A stretch of DNA of 64,000 bases, taken from Litomosoides sigmodontis. Taxonomy: Eukaryota; Nematoda; Chromadorea; Rhabditida; Onchocercidae. Below the pieces are notes generated by a model. The model searched no databases. It saw only the letters and a program-made list of their open reading frames with translations, and was not told the origin of the DNA. Location: NCBI GenBank assembly GCA_963070105.1, contig OY718803.1, positions 6,863,823 to 6,927,822 of the forward strand, written 5' to 3'. Position 1 is the stretch's first letter, and each line of letters starts with the position of its first letter. Below, piece by piece: positions 25,950 through 40,231 of the stretch. Both the position numbers and the translations under genes were made by a program.

Positions 25950-28900
25950 AAATATCAAGGCATTTAGACAAATTTTTGTTGCTGAAAGTCACCTACTCAT
26001 CGAATCGTATAAATAGTGTTTTCAGCCTCCGTATTTATGTTCTTAGCCATGGATCACTTCTGCTATATCTTGACCAGTTAATTATATACTACGTATTGCT
26101 AGACCCTAAATATAGTGGGCGTTATCAAGTGATAGTATTTGATTAACACTGTTTTGCGCTTTGATGTTCTCAGTATTTATTTGTGAATAGTTGTGTAAAT
26201 TTGAAATGAATTCGTAGGCATTACTGGGTAAGTTAATAAATATTAAATAAAATGTTATGGAATATGTCTACTATTAAGATCATAACATTGTGCGTTGAGT
26301 TCCTTGAACCATAGTTCAAGTGTCCGTATCGGTGTGGTGCGAAATCGTCTACGCGAGACTTGCTAGGATGTGTATCTAGATATCGAAAAATAAAACAGTG
26401 ATGCTTATTGGAACTCCCTAACTTCTCGTAAGACTTGGTGGCCACTTTTGTTTGCCAATGTTATTAGTTTCGATTTCGAGTGGGGAAAAAGTCTATTTGG
26501 AACTGTTGAGCCATTATTTTTGAACTATAGCCCTTATTCATTGTAGACTTGGTACAAGTGACGTCCTGAGAGGAAGTGTAGTTCTGGGCACTCCGTATGT
26601 GAACTTCTCAAGACACCCCGTTCTATGGCTATTTTAAGGTTGACTGCGTATCCCTGTCTCCGGGTACTAAACTAAACGTTAATCAGCGCACTATTTTTTA
26701 CTACAAAAGCTAGAAAGGGCAGAGGGATACGTGCGTATGTATGTGTGTGTTGCAAGTACAATCTGCAACACCAAGTGCAATTTCTAAAGTGATCCATTTC
26801 AGTAGCCGAACTTACGAGCGCTATGGAATCGTTTGGAACGAAGAAACAAGTGAGTAAAGTAAACGGTGAAGGTCGATGAAGCAACTGCAGGAAGAAGGTG
26901 GAAAAGGTCACTGGAGAATTGGTTTCCATCGATATGGGAAGGAACCACCCTGTACGACTCTACCGGTACGACTCCGCCGGTGTGTCCACAGGTCAGTAAG
27001 CCTCTTGGAGGTATATGTACCTACTGAATTCCTGCATAATAAATGTGGTGTCGCATTATGACGAAAATGTCAGTCCCTTCCCCTTCCCCCCTCCCCCTCC
27101 CCCCCCCCCCCCGGTTATCCGTCAGTCGTGTTAAATGCAAAATTTGGTCCGTGAGTGGCCCTTGTAATCTTTGACCTCCCTCCTCTCTCTTTCGCAGATG
27201 GTCCCCTTTCTGCGTACAGACTACCGCATTATCTATCATCAGTTGTGAGGCTCAAGGCAACGAGTTGGCTAAACGCCAGAAGTTTTCACACTGCAAATTG
27301 AAGAGAACGTCTAGACGGCGGACGCCTGATTGTGGCGTCTGTGGCATGCGTGTGTATGTGTGTATGTCTGTGAGTGAGCGTGTATCGATCGGCGTGGGTG
27401 GGAGTGTCATGCGGTGGCACAGCCGTCTATCCGTCTGTGGGGTATTCATCGAGGGGAGCGGAAGGGATGGTTCTTGCGGATGTGAATGAAGAGATAAAAA
27501 TAAGTGTCCCTGAACAGGTCATCCCGTGGGTCGCCCACGTATTCGTGGTATCTGTGCTCTTGTTTGTCTCTTCTCATTTTCGCTTTTCTGCTGTCTTACT
27601 CGCTATGAGGTCATCGATCTTGTTGGCCATCCTTCTCTTAGTTCGTCACTTGTGAGGACGTCTATCACGTCGTTTCTTTATGGCCGCCATACTTGCATTT
27701 GCTTTGCAGTATTTTTGTTTTTCTTGCAAAACTGCTCTATCGATTAGTTTATCGATTAGTTAACTGAAAGTGAGCGAGTATCGATGCTCGTCTTTTTTTC
27801 CTCTTGGAGTACGGTTAAGCCATTGTGAACGAAAGATCGGTCTTTTCGATAATTTCTAGTACAGCGATAGTGCCCACTGCAGCAGCAAACCCTTCCATTG
27901 GCATCTTTGATCTCTGATGTATTGGTGATGAAAAGTTCTGGGCAATACTGAGGCTTTATATCTTCCATAACTTACTTCCGCAACTTTACCCTGACCTCTT
28001 CTTTCTTACCCACACCAACGGAAGCCACAGAGGCAAGTTTCTGCTCATAACCGATTTATTTAACATACTTAGGTGGAAGAACTTGTCATAAAAACCGATT
28101 GTACGTCAGCCTTACATGTGGGAAATTAAAGGAAGCGTATGTGTACGTTATAGTTTCATTGGCACGTCCACAATGTCCAAGGTTTCTGGATTGTCGAACT
28201 TGCAAGGAATGTTTCTCGTCCTCAGAAGGAAGAATTAAATAGTGCTGAATAAAATAGCGTGGGAAAGATTCAGAAAATTTATAGCGCTTTTATGGAAGAT
28301 TCGGGTGGTGAATTAATTTCCCTTGTGATTCTACAGTGTAGGCTTTTGGAAGGTAAAGCTTACTGAAATTGTAGTTAACGAACAGAAGCACTGAGTAAAC
28401 CGGAAAAAGATATTTTTAATTTTTCCATAAAGAATGAAAGTGTCTGTGATATATCGAGGCTTTGTTTAACTTCTTAGATCTGATAACTGAGCTGTAATGA
28501 TCAACTTATTATTATGCTTGATTTATTGGCAGAATGGTTGCACTAGCATTATTGAGGTTGATGTAGTAATGCATATAGTAATGATTAGTAGTTTGTAACT
28601 GTTGGATGAAATATCACGGAATCAGTGGCTCGGAAATCTATCACGTTTACGATAATTTATCATTATGTACATGCGAGGAATGAAGTGATAAGTGATGTTA
28701 CTTGTGATATCCCCACATTGAGCAGAAAGAGAAGGCGGTGGTTCAGTGTTGTGATATAACTGTAGGAGAGGGTGGGGAAGTTGTGAAGTGTAGTCAATTC
28801 CAGGGTTTTACAGATGAATTTTGCTCAGCAACATATCTTTTTAACGCTCTGCGTCCCAGTTGTTTTGTGAAGAACCACCACCGCTACTACCAGCAGCAGC

Positions 28901-30508
28901 GGCGGCAGCAGTAGTTGTACTAGTAGCAGCAACCGGTACTCTTTTTGCATTTTTGTGCTTTCGCTCAGACATTCTATGTATAAAATAACCCTTATTTTTG
29001 TAGATCTTGCTATAAACGCAGTAGGAATTCGATGAATTTACTGTTGAATATAATTTCTTTTGGTTTGCTGTCTGTAGTTCTCAGTTTGCGAAACTATCGC
29101 TTACCGCTACAGGAGAAATTCGTGGTTGTACTTTCTCCTACATTTGTGTTGATTGTGATATGAGTGCAGCATGTTTCAGTAATACGTTGCAATAGAACAG
29201 AAGCGTAGGAAAAGAATGATATATCATTGTGGGGACCAAGAACTCTTAAAAATTAGTTCAACAGCTTAACAATTTCGATATGGCTGCATATCATATAAGA
29301 TCTTATTTATGTTGGTATGTTCGGAACGTAGAAATCAACCGCCTACTGTTCAATTTTTGCAATGTGACGAAAATAAATAATTGTGCGGTTACGCAAACGC
29401 TTTTAGTTCATTACTTGACTGCTGAATAGTGAGTGAATTACGATGGAATAGATTGATTAGGCCACATTCAACTAGTAATTGCTGTTGTTCATTGCTTTTA
29501 TATTTGTTATGGTTGATTCATTTATGGTGTAAAACTATATATCTCAGTTTTTTTTTTGGGGATTTGTATTCACAAATTCCAAATTGAGTCAGGTAGGAGA
29601 TTTAGATTTGCGCTATATTTATAGTTGTATTGAGAGATCTAATTGAAATATGTGAAGTGGCGCTGGATACACGGTCTATTTAGAGTGTAATTATACCTGT
29701 GTCAGCTGCATTTTTATTTTTATTGATAAAAATAACGGCGTTCTCCCTGTTACTTTCGTCTAATAGAAAAGAGGGGAAGTGGAACGAACTGTATCATTAT
29801 TCACGGTACGACTTTGCGGTTAATAAGGGTTTTTGCGACATTTGTTGCATTCCGTTCCTGCGCCTAAACGGCGATGTTTAATTAGTAATATACCGTACTG
29901 TTTGTGCAACTGTCGTTGCATTGTGAAACTGATGGTTTGACGGATCAAGTTTTACATAAATCATTTCGTTATCCCTGACAATAATGTTGCGCTCCTTGAA
30001 ATTCATAAGATTTCTTCCATTTCAGGACTGACATTACTTATAAGCACATCTGGAAAGTGATTTGACGGTGAGAAGTTATACGCACTTGACTTCATACAGT
30101 TCTTTATCTGGACAGTTGAATTAGACTCGTTGGCAACTATTACGATCGCAGGGAAAACATTATAAGAACTTGAGTCATTACAGGTTTACCACCAAATTTC
30201 TGACCTGATTTTGTCTTCGAGTCGAGCACTTGTGCTCAGCATTTAAACCGACAAAATCGTGCCGTCGCGGAAATTTCTGAATCATTGAAGCAGTCAAGTT
30301 GAATCGTCTCTGTATATTGCTAAAGCCGTATGATCGGCACAGTCTTGAAAGCTGCTCAGCAGTTTCTTGTACTGGAAGCTGCATAGCAGCACTAGCAACA
30401 GCGCTTTACTGTAGTGCTGTGGCGAAACGCTCTCGAGAAGCAGGGGGTGAAATAAAGGACCTAAGCATTTGCAATTACGACGGTCGTTTAACGACTAGTA
30501 TCGTTAGT
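25950..30508. other. Interval between FeCL and NRBP genes
   Basis: The left part is the FeCL 3' untranslated region; AATAAA motifs lie near 26236-26252. I find no gene with recognisable homology. Contents: a pyrimidine-rich stretch ending in a 14-C run (27099-27112), a TG-rich patch (about 27345-27385), and a CAG/CGG-rich patch (about 28878-28935). The right part probably holds the NRBP promoter and untranslated exon sequence, since an open frame continues upstream of the chosen start to about 30299. Confidence 0.45.
27099..27112 (+). repeat. Poly-C run
   Basis: Fourteen consecutive C at the end of a CT-rich stretch beginning near 27074. Confidence 0.75.
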
Positions 30509-33500
30509 ATGAATTCTGCGAATTCAACGAATGCCGTCATATTGCATTCAACGGACGCGCCAGCCAAACATGAGCATGATATAAAAGGTGGCAGTAATAG
30601 CAAAGACAGTGATTCTGAAGGCGAAGGAGCTGAAGAGGTTTGTTTGAAAAAAGTTTTAAAAATCGTGAATTGATAGCACAGGTTTGTAGATTAATCTCTA
30701 TAGGTATGGTGCTTTTTTTGGTGATCTTCACTTCGTTCATCGTCGTTGCATGTTCTTCTGAAAATGATGAGTAAACATCTGTATAGTTTCGTTCGTCTCC
30801 TACAACCATTCATTACCTTTCACTCGAAATTCTTAGGAAATAAGCTCCCACTTTACAGCTGTCTAACTATTTAGAAGGTTTCAAAGTTAGAATTTACGCA
30901 AGAGATAAGTAGCTGATGGCTTATGTCAGTGCTTCTGTATTATCATGCGCGGGTTTTATGGGCGGGTTTACCATGCCCACCCTTGATCATCCATCGTCGG
31001 ACTTATTTTAACTGATGTGGGTCAGTTGTTGTTGGGAAGTATATCCATGCCTGTAGGCATGTCTATGAATACTCATTTGTACTTCAGTAATGGTGAGGTA
31101 AGTCCACTTTTGTGGTAATGGATTTTATAAGCTTTGTACGTTAAGTTAGCGGCCATTATTAGATATTGATCAGGATAAACAGTATATTGAACAGTAATGT
31201 CTGTACTTTATTCTTGATTTTCAAATCCTTCCCCATAAATCCGTCGTTAAAGGAATCAATCTAAAATATTAATATGTCGTGAAAACTATCCGCGCCTATT
31301 TTTGCTCTGAGTGTGTATTATTTAATCAATTCCTCTACCATTGATTATCGTTGCTTGTCATCGTTGCAGTACGCTTGTCTTTTTTAGTTTTACTGTAAAA
31401 AAGTTCATTATACACACCTTCCTATTCTGTTTTCTGTGAGAGAGACGAAATAAGAAATTTACACCCGTTTCGTTTTGGTTATGCATGAGTCATCTTTTTC
31501 TAGATCTTAGAGGAAAGTCCGTGCAAAAGGTGGAGTAAACGGCGTGAGCAAGTAAAACAGCGTAATGTTCCTGGGATAGATTACGCTTATTTAGCAATGG
31601 ACAATGAAACAGGTAACGAGGTGGTGTGGAATGAGGTGCTATTTTCTGAACGCAGAAATTTTCGTTCACAAGAGGAACACATAAATGCAGTTTTCGACAA
31701 GCTAACTCATCTCGTTCATACGAATCTTGTTAAATTCCATAAATACTGGACAGATTCGAAATCTGACAAACCAAGGGTTCGTTTAGATTCAAATTTTTGA
31801 TGCGTCATGACGATTTGAAATCTTCCAACCTTTTTTCGAACGTGAATTTTGAGACATACAGGTGTTCTTGGTATACTGCTTTCATTTCATTGTTTAGATG
31901 AATGTACCCAAGATTTAAGAAAGGACAAGGAAGTTCTTAGTGTTGGTTTTAAATTCCGAACCTATGGTGGGAGTTTTGTGTCAGAAATTAATTCCGCGCG
32001 TCGATATTTATAAGTTGACATGTTGCTTGTAATAAATACTCGTTAATGTGGTAATAGTATTGTTTTGTACCAAAATGATGCAGGGCACCTTTTTTAAATA
32101 ATTCCAGATTTTATTAGGTCTTGAATTTCTGAGATATTCTGTACATCAGTTTTCTGTGTATTGTTTCAGATAATATTCATAACGGAATACATGTCATCGG
32201 GTTCACTGGCACGATTCTTACAACGTACTCGCAAATCTGGAGCTACCTTAAATTTGAAGGTTGAGTATGTTTCTTCTTTTCTGTAAAAGAAATAGCGTTT
32301 ATGCTTTTCTTACTCGATTTTTATATCAATTTTCTCTTCCGCTACGTATCTCCGGGTTTTTGTCTGACCTCTTTCTTCCCTATTTATGGCTTTTTTTTAA
32401 TGTTGTGTTATCTAGTCTAAATAATTCATTTTCAGGCTTGGAAAAAATGGACTACGCAAATCCTTTCTGCTTTGAATTATTTACACTCTTGCAATCCTCC
32501 AGTTGTTCATGCAAATCTTACTTGCAACACAATGTTTATTCAGCATAACGGTTTGATCAAAATCGGTTGTGGTGAGATACTCAAATCACTTTAATTTTTA
32601 TGCTAATTTTCTGGTTATCTTCAACCACACAGGTTATTGTAGTGGAATTAGTTTATCTTTTTAGTAAAGAATGTTGAAAAAACGATGTAACGAATTTCAT
32701 TTCAATTTTGAATGCATACCTGCAATTTTTTTAGTCGCTCCAACGGCAATTCAACATCATGTGAAGACGTTTCAAGAAAATATCAGAAATATGCATTACA
32801 TTGCTCCTGAATATGAACGTAAGCTTTCCTGTGAAGAATCGTGCATTGTTAGGGAAATTGTAATCAAGATTGCAATTTTCGTTGTGGCCTCGTGATAAAA
32901 GTTGGGGTCTCTTGTTGTTAATTCTTTCTCTATGGGGTCTGCGGAATAAATTTTTGTTTTTTCAGATACGGATACCATTTCCTCTACCAAAAGCGTCGTT
33001 TGCAGTTTTGATTACTCGTGATTTTTTTTTTTTAATTTTTAATAGTTTGATTCCAGATTGTAATGCTGTAGCTCCGCCAGCTGACATCTATTCCTTTGGA
33101 ATATGTGCGCTAGAGGCAAGTTTAATCTCGAATATGAGCTTAAGTATTGGGCAGTGTAAGTTCTGACCACAAAAAGGCTTGAACCGGAGGCTGAGTTACT
33201 CGCCTTAGGTTTCAGACTTGTGCTTTCCCTAGCATGTACTTTGAAGTCCCTTCATCTTTTGTTGATCTTTTCAGATGGCTTTACCTATGGGTTTGTGCGG
33301 CTCTTCAAATGGTACTGAAACAAGTGTTGTTTCACAAGAGATGGTAAGGAGAGGACTAGAATCTTTAGAAGATCCAATGCAAAAAGTGAGAACTTAACCT
33401 GTTATTAACACATTCGGCTCAAATATTAACTATCGTACTTCATGTTTTCAATGCCCGAAACTGCGTATACGTATACACTACCTACTCTTATCTTTTGATG

Positions 33501-35097
33501 ACGTGATGTTGAAAGAATTCTTGATGATTTCTGTGAAAAAGTTTCAAAAATTTGTTGTGAAAAAGGCATTCCCATTCAATATGTTATTTGTCCCTGAGTA
33601 CGAAATATTTCAGGATTTTATTGAGAGCTGTTTGAATCATGATCCGTCTAAAAGGCCTACTGCTCGCGACTTGTTATTTCACACTATTCTGCTTGAGGTA
33701 GTCATTGTATTTTCTTGTTCTTTCTTTTTAATGGTTCAAGTAGAAGATGCACATACTTTGGTTGTAGTCTGTGGTATCAGTACTCTGACCAGTCACTTAG
33801 GTTAATATGGCAACAGTTTATCAAAACACTTAACAAGAACTCAGAGAAAAAAACTTCTAAATGATATCTTTGTTTCTGACTCAGGTGCATTCTTTAAAAT
33901 TATTGGCTGCTCACTGTATTGTCTCATCGAAATTGAATGATAGTTTAAATGAAGAAGATCTGCATGTGGAGGATCCGAATCGTATTGCAGCAACATCGGA
34001 ATTCTGCGAAATGGCGTATAACCAGGTCCCATCTTTTCAGGTATGTTTCATCATATTCTATTGTAGTAAGAAAACATTGCAAATTATATGTTGGTTAAGG
34101 TCTGTTGATTCAAAGCGATAGTCAGTTTATATATAAAGTAATGTTAAAGACAACACTGTCATGATGTCAAATGTTTCCAAAAAGCAAACATAAAGTTACA
34201 TTTTGTTCCATTAATTATACTTTCAGCAGACTATTAATTTCAGATAGATCTGGAAAAGTTTTTGGAGGATGTTAGCAATGGGATATATCCACTCATAGCA
34301 TTTACCCCTCTCCCTCATCAACAAAAAATGACGGCTTCAACATCTTCATCCGCTATAGTTGGCGAGCAGCAACATGGTACTCAGATAGTTTTTCTAAAAC
34401 ATTTGATGACTTCTTTTTAATTAAATGTCAATGTTCTAGTAAATAACTGCTATTGGCTTCCAAAAGTTCGCAACTTTTGTAGAAGATCGCGGGTCGGATG
34501 GTGATAAACCGGCACCGACACCCTCCCCTCCCACAGATTCACCGGTAGAATACAAAGAAAGCAGGTCAATCATCAAATGCACGGTTACACTTAACGGTAA
34601 TCCCAATTTTTTTTAGGAATGTATGTTTTAAATTCCATTTCCTTTTTACTTTTATGTCAGATACCATCATTATATCCGAAATCAAAAATGAGTATATGTA
34701 GTCGTTTCTATACGATAAACACTATGCTTTGCAGGGTCACTATTAACATTAATTGTTAAATTAGATGATATGATGAACCGGCAGTTGACAGCTAGAATAA
34801 CTGAAAACGATAGCGCAAGTGTATTAGCAGCGGAATTAGTACAACATGGTTTGATAGCTGAGGTATGGAGATTTTTTCCCCCGTTTAAAAAAATTTTACC
34901 TATTAATCTTTTCAGCACTTCTTGATGGTTTCCTCAAAAATGATGTCTAATGTTCATTTTTTGTATTTGTGAAAAACTTGCAGAGTGATGAGACGAGAGT
35001 GGAAGAAGCATTTGCAAAAGCTCTTGCAAAAGACAAAACTGGCAGTACTTTGACGGATGAGAAAATAGTTCAAGAAGCATCTACATCCATGTTATGA
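30509..35097 (+). CDS. NRBP1: Nuclear receptor-binding protein (NRBP), pseudokinase adaptor
   Basis: Thirteen exons: 30509-30637, 31504-31776, 32170-32259, 32436-32571, 32735-32818, 33057-33115, 33275-33385, 33614-33697, 33885-34040, 34244-34376, 34483-34596, 34735-34862, 34984-35097. The 536-aa product is almost exactly the length of human NRBP1, and every phase closes. Hallmarks: ILEESPCKRW, QRNVPGIDYAYLAMD, VIFITEYMSSGSL-like block, YIAPEY, DIYSFGICALEM, RPTARDLLFH, HSLKLLAAHCIV and the C-terminal FLEDVSNGIYPL region. It is a pseudokinase by family design: the ATP-anchoring Lys is Asn86 (VVWNEV), the HRD loop reads HANL (189-192; HGN in mammals) and DFG is replaced by IGCV. Family roles are scaffolding, ubiquitin-ligase substrate recognition and ER-Golgi traffic. 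The C. elegans orthologue is, to my knowledge, hpo-11. The start 30509 gives an acidic, Ser-rich N-terminus like that of relatives. Intron 6 begins with GC, not GT. Confidence 0.95.
33116..33274 (+). other. GC-AG intron in NRBP
   Basis: The donor reads GAG|GCAAGT and the acceptor TTTTCAG|ATG. The protein block ALE|MA is continuous across the junction, as in other NRBP proteins, which fixes both ends. No GT donor gives the same join. Confidence 0.85.
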
Positions 35098-35412
35098 TTA
35101 GAAAGCCTGTATTTTTTTCTCTTTAATACCAGATTACAGTTCCTGGTTATGCTTTTATAAGCAGCTAGAAAATAAGCGTGTAGATGCCGTGACTGTACAT
35201 ACAGTTTTTCCAATGCTTCATATTTTTAGTTCATAATTCCTGGGAACTTTCGAGCTTGTGCAAGGTTGGTCTAGTTTGACTGTCCCTTAACCCTTTTAAA
35301 TCTTATTTTTACTTGAACTGAAAAGTTGGTTATGGCTATATCAAATTCCTGAACGTATTTTATTAACATTAGGGCTTTGGAATTATGTAATGAATTCAGC
35401 ATGGGAACTTTG

Positions 35413-35571
<159 letters not shown>

Positions 35572-38500
35572 CTTATTCATTCGTATACATTTTTGTTACA
35601 GGGAGAACTTTTTTATTTGAAATACCGTCTTGGCATAGTTCTACTCCATAGAAGCTCATTTACCTAGGAATTAGGAATTTTTTCGTTGGTAGATGTGCTG
35701 AAAGTTATTACTGACTGAATAGTCAAGTTTTCAGAAGTGCTTACTTACTCTGTATAAGGAATGCAAAGATGTTAGGTGCACTTTTGATGGATCCTTTCCG
35801 CAGTTTCTATCTTTAACGTTTATTGTTTGCTTTTATAAAAATATCTTGAATGAGTAAGAAGTTAATGGAAGTTCCAACTATCGCTTACTGTAATCGTTGT
35901 ATTGAGCATAATTTTCTACACTATTGTTCAGTAGCGAGTGCACTGACACGTATCGGGTAATATCTGGGGAAGTCACCTCAAAGATTACATGAAATAATCG
36001 ATTATTGTTCGTAACTTCAATAAATATCTTTGCTCTTACAGATACGCGCTACTGGTCACTGTGTTTATTAATTCCATAGGGAAATTGTTTGTATTATGGG
36101 ATGAAAGTAAATAAATGTAAATTTTGTTTCCAATCTGTTCAGAGCTATTGCCGGTAATGATCCTGGCGATTGCGGTTCGTTTGATTATAAAATTCAAGCA
36201 AGGTGCTCGTGAGAATGGTTATTTCGGGTAACATGAGTTCCATTTTAATACAGGATTTCGAAGAATGGAAATCGTCGTTGGATTTGGTCCTGTTTGTGTG
36301 GTTACCCATGACACGTTTTTTCTGTGAATTTTTGGAATACAGGGTTATGTGCTTTCGAAGTTCGTATCCCCATCTTCAGATTTACAACGAGTACCTCTGC
36401 TACACAATAGTAACGCATGGAAGTTTAACGTACGAAGAAATGGAAGGCCTAAAATGATCGTTAACTTCATTTAGCTAGCTTGACTGTTTACATCAATGTA
36501 TTTCTTTCATATGTTTCAACAGGTTAAAGCTTGAGCTATTTATTTCCATTTTAAGTTTTCTTTCATCCAGAGGAATAATCAAGTTTATAAATTATAAAAA
36601 GAAGTGGAGGAATAATATCGTTTTCAAGAGTTTCTAATTTATATCGAGTGGTGTTGAGGCGTTGCTGCATTTCGCAATTTCACCTTCAAGTAAATCCATT
36701 TTTGGAATGCAAGTTCCAGAAATGGATTGCTATAATGTATTTAAGCTATCATTTATTTTCGATGAGGGAATGGACTTGCCAAGTTCAAATTTCATGAGAA
36801 GAATAAATGAATATTATTTAGCTGCGTAGTCTGAAAAGACGGGTTTTTGGATAGCTAACATAATTGTGCGACAGGTATCGCAGCATATCTGCTACGCATT
36901 GCACAAAACAGTTCCTCGCACGTCGCAACCAAAAACAAAAAAGTCGTTATGCTGAACTGCGGAATTTTCTGATCCGAAAATTGTTTTGGAATTTTTAAGT
37001 CGCAGATTATCACCTTGGAAAGCCAGTGATGCTGAATGGACGGAAAAGCTATTGCTTCATAAATCGTTGCGTTAGCTGAATAAGCTGTTTATAGCCGAAG
37101 ATTTTAAACGAATGAGAGTGAATGAATCTACAGGTAAATCAATGCTGCAAATTCTTTTCGTGATATTTTCAATTATCAGTAATTTCTTCACTCGCCGTCG
37201 ATTATCATCTTATTCTTACTGTTCACAACCACCTCATTTTCATCTTTCATTAATTCTTGCAATTTAATTCAATATTACCAGCTCTCATTCGCCTTTGCAG
37301 ATGCCGAAATTTTCTTCCTTTCATGAACTGTGCAGACGTACAAATTTACAACGGATTTTCCGAACTAAATCAACTCATGTGGATGCCCACAAGACCTGTT
37401 AATCATCCTGCTTATTACATATCAGCTGTTATTTTACATTCTCTCTACTCGCTTTAAATTCTCTGCCATTTTATTTTTCACTTTGACAACTTCTAACGTT
37501 AAGTAGCCTGCCTGAAGGAACACACCTGCATCTTGTGCTACGTGCGTGCAGGTAAGCCATGTCGTATTGTTACGTTCACGAATACAAATTATCATCTCCT
37601 TGCAAATGTTCATAATGCTATGTGCCTTTTCGTGTAAAAAGTTTGATGAAATGAAACACATCTTCTCTTGACAGGCTGGCTATATGCGTAATCAGCGTGA
37701 TGTTTAGTTCGACACACTTATCGCACTAAATTTGTGGTAAATTTGGAAGTGATATTCCTTTCCCGCAAATCAGTTCATTGTTTTTGTGGTCGTTTTGATT
37801 TCTCGTAGGGATTCATACCACTTCTCTACCTTTCAGTGTTTCTGAGCGTACGATTCTCCAGGTATATTGATAATTTGCACTTTTTCTTTAGAATAAATAA
37901 ACAGAAAAACACTTTGCTAAGCGACAGTTGCGCTCGTTTAATGCATCTTGAGTGGTCGGTCCACTGTAGTGTCCATTTATTTCAAAACTGATTGATCGAC
38001 TTCATCGTCCACTGTTGGCTGTTATAAGGATAATAACCTTATATACCACATTGCTCAATGCAAATGGCCATCCATTGATGTTTGGTCTATTTCAGCGGAA
38101 TATCAATCATGGAGGAAGAAGCATTAAAGCTCTGGATTGCTAGCTATGGTTATGAGAGAACGTCCGACGTCGGAGGAGGATGAAAGCCTGGCATTGCTAG
38201 TAGTTACATGAGATCGTTAGAGAGAATGAGGAATATTTGAAAAACCAATTTTTTTTCAAGATTCTTTAGAGGGATAAGGCGTAGTAATTAGGTTAGACAA
38301 ATTCAGCTAAGGTCTGCAGAGATCGTCCAACCTTTGGCTAATCATTTCCTTAGCTTCCTGTCATCATTTCATCGTTCTTAACTTCAATCGAGTAATTTAG
38401 GTCGTTTTTACGGAAGTGTAGTAGTACGTAGTGAATGCTGCATGGGAACTTCTTTATGCATACTTTTCAAAAACCTTCATGCAACTGAATTGAATTATCG

Positions 38501-39914
38501 GTTGAACCGATCTGTGTGCTACTTTACCGAAAGTTTGTAGCTAATAAGTAATTCTCATAGAATAACAGAATCAATGATTTTTCTAATTTTACATTTCAAT
38601 AATAACTTTGAGGAATGCGCAGGTAGTCAGAACTACTATTGCTAATTTCTGCGATACGCAAAAGCTAAATTATGAGAATTGAGGGCATTACCCTTGCTAT
38701 TTCTATGGGATTATACGGCCTTATTAGCTCTAAGTAGACATTATCCCTAGGATAGCCTTAGGTCACTCACTAACTGATCGATTTTCGAAGTTTTCCTTGC
38801 GACCGTTCCTTTCCATTTCACTTTTTTTTGTCTTGCCTGATGCAGCAGCAAATGCTTTTCGTTCGTCCATTCGTCTTCCAAATAAGCGCAAGAATTACAC
38901 GAAGCAAAAATCGAAGAGTGAAATGAAATGCCATTTCCTCTCTTCTTTTTCTTCTAAGAGAAATTTCTTCTTCAATGAGTGTCAATTTGCGCCTCACTGC
39001 TCCCAACAGCTATCACGCACTCTTCTTTTTTTCTTTAAATTTGCAACTTTAGCCAAGGACGAAGCACACTCTAGTGCGAAATTTGCTTCCTCTTTTCCCT
39101 GTACAAATAAGTGAAGGTAAACTAGTACGTTTTTACCTTTCCCATTGCTAGAGCATGTTGGATCGGAAATAATGAATGCAGTGAGTGAGCTCGTGCTGGT
39201 TAGTCAGGTAAACAGGCCGCGGACTAGTTTCCGGTGGCCGGAGAAGGTGGATAGGAGTGAGGTTGAGCGGTGCGGAGGACAAGCGAAGAGGAGGAAAAAA
39301 CAAGGCGCTGTTGTTTGCTTACAACGCATGATTTATGAATTCGTTCAGTGAAGAACTCCTCTATTCCTCCCTCCTTCTCCTTTACCTCATCCCTACGACT
39401 TCCACGTTCTACGTCTACTCCTACTCCTACTCCACCTCGATCAACCGCTAAACGTTGCGGCTTACTAAAGACATAATCCAGTGATAACTTCATCATTCAA
39501 ACCTTTAGTCAATTCAGTGTTTAATCCTTTAATTCATTGAAACGTTTGTTTAATTCATTTAACTTATATCACTAGCAGATAGATTAAGAGGAAAAGGTTG
39601 GAACATTGGAAGGTCTGTCTTTCCAGTTTACTCCAACAAATATTAGTGCATTAATAGCGAGCGAATCATACAGTAAGTCCATCCTCTTAATGTGTCCCGA
39701 CAGAGTTAGTTGCATTAGTACCTCGTTCACGATCGCTAATTAGCGTACTAATCATGTGAATTGCCAACTATGAAATTTAGCTGTCAATAGTTGGAAGGAG
39801 AAAATGAAATTTCGCCTAAGCGAAAGTTCGCAAATGTGTTTCTTTGCTGATCAGCTGACGCAGGGGAGAGGGAGGAAGATTAGGTGGGAAAACAAAACAA
39901 AATGTTGACGCTGC

Positions 39915-40010
39915 CGTTGCTGCTGCTGCTGCTGCTGCTGCTGTTGTTGTTGTTGTTGTTGTTGTTGTTGCTGTTGTTATTGTTATTGTTGTTGTTGTTG
40001 TTGTTGTTGT
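39915..40010 (+). repeat. Compound CTG / GTT trinucleotide repeat
   Basis: About nine CTG units followed by GTT units with a few CTG and ATT interruptions. No splice context supports a coding homopolymer on either strand. Confidence 0.9.
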
Positions 40011-40192
40011 CAGAGGCTTACTGCTAACGTGAGCCGTCGTCTATCACAAGTGACATCACATCATTGATCGATCCATCCCACTTCTGCGTCTCCCATCCTC
40101 GCCGACGGCATCTCGTCGCATATTCTGTATTGCAATCAACAACGCTAACAACACCTGTTAGCAATCACAGACAAAAGGTGCGTCGTAGGTTC

Positions 40193-40231
40193 CGTTGCGT
40201 ATATGACATTACGTTGCGCATGTGACATTAC
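40193..40231 (+). repeat. Two tandem 19-bp units
   Basis: GTTGCGTATATGACATTAC is followed directly by GTTGCGCATGTGACATTAC, with two differences. Confidence 0.8.

Noticed and set aside
27021..27747. Several overlapping open frames near the poly-C and TG-rich tracts
   Set aside because: Composition follows the repeats; frames overlap on both strands and none resembles a protein family.
31752..31767. Palindrome CAGATTCGAAATCTG resembling a tRNA B-box
   Set aside because: It lies in an NRBP exon and no tRNA fold surrounds it; no other tRNA signature was found by eye.
31504..35097. NRBP as a broken kinase pseudogene
   Set aside because: Loss of Lys, HRD and DFG is a family trait; the frame is intact over 536 aa.
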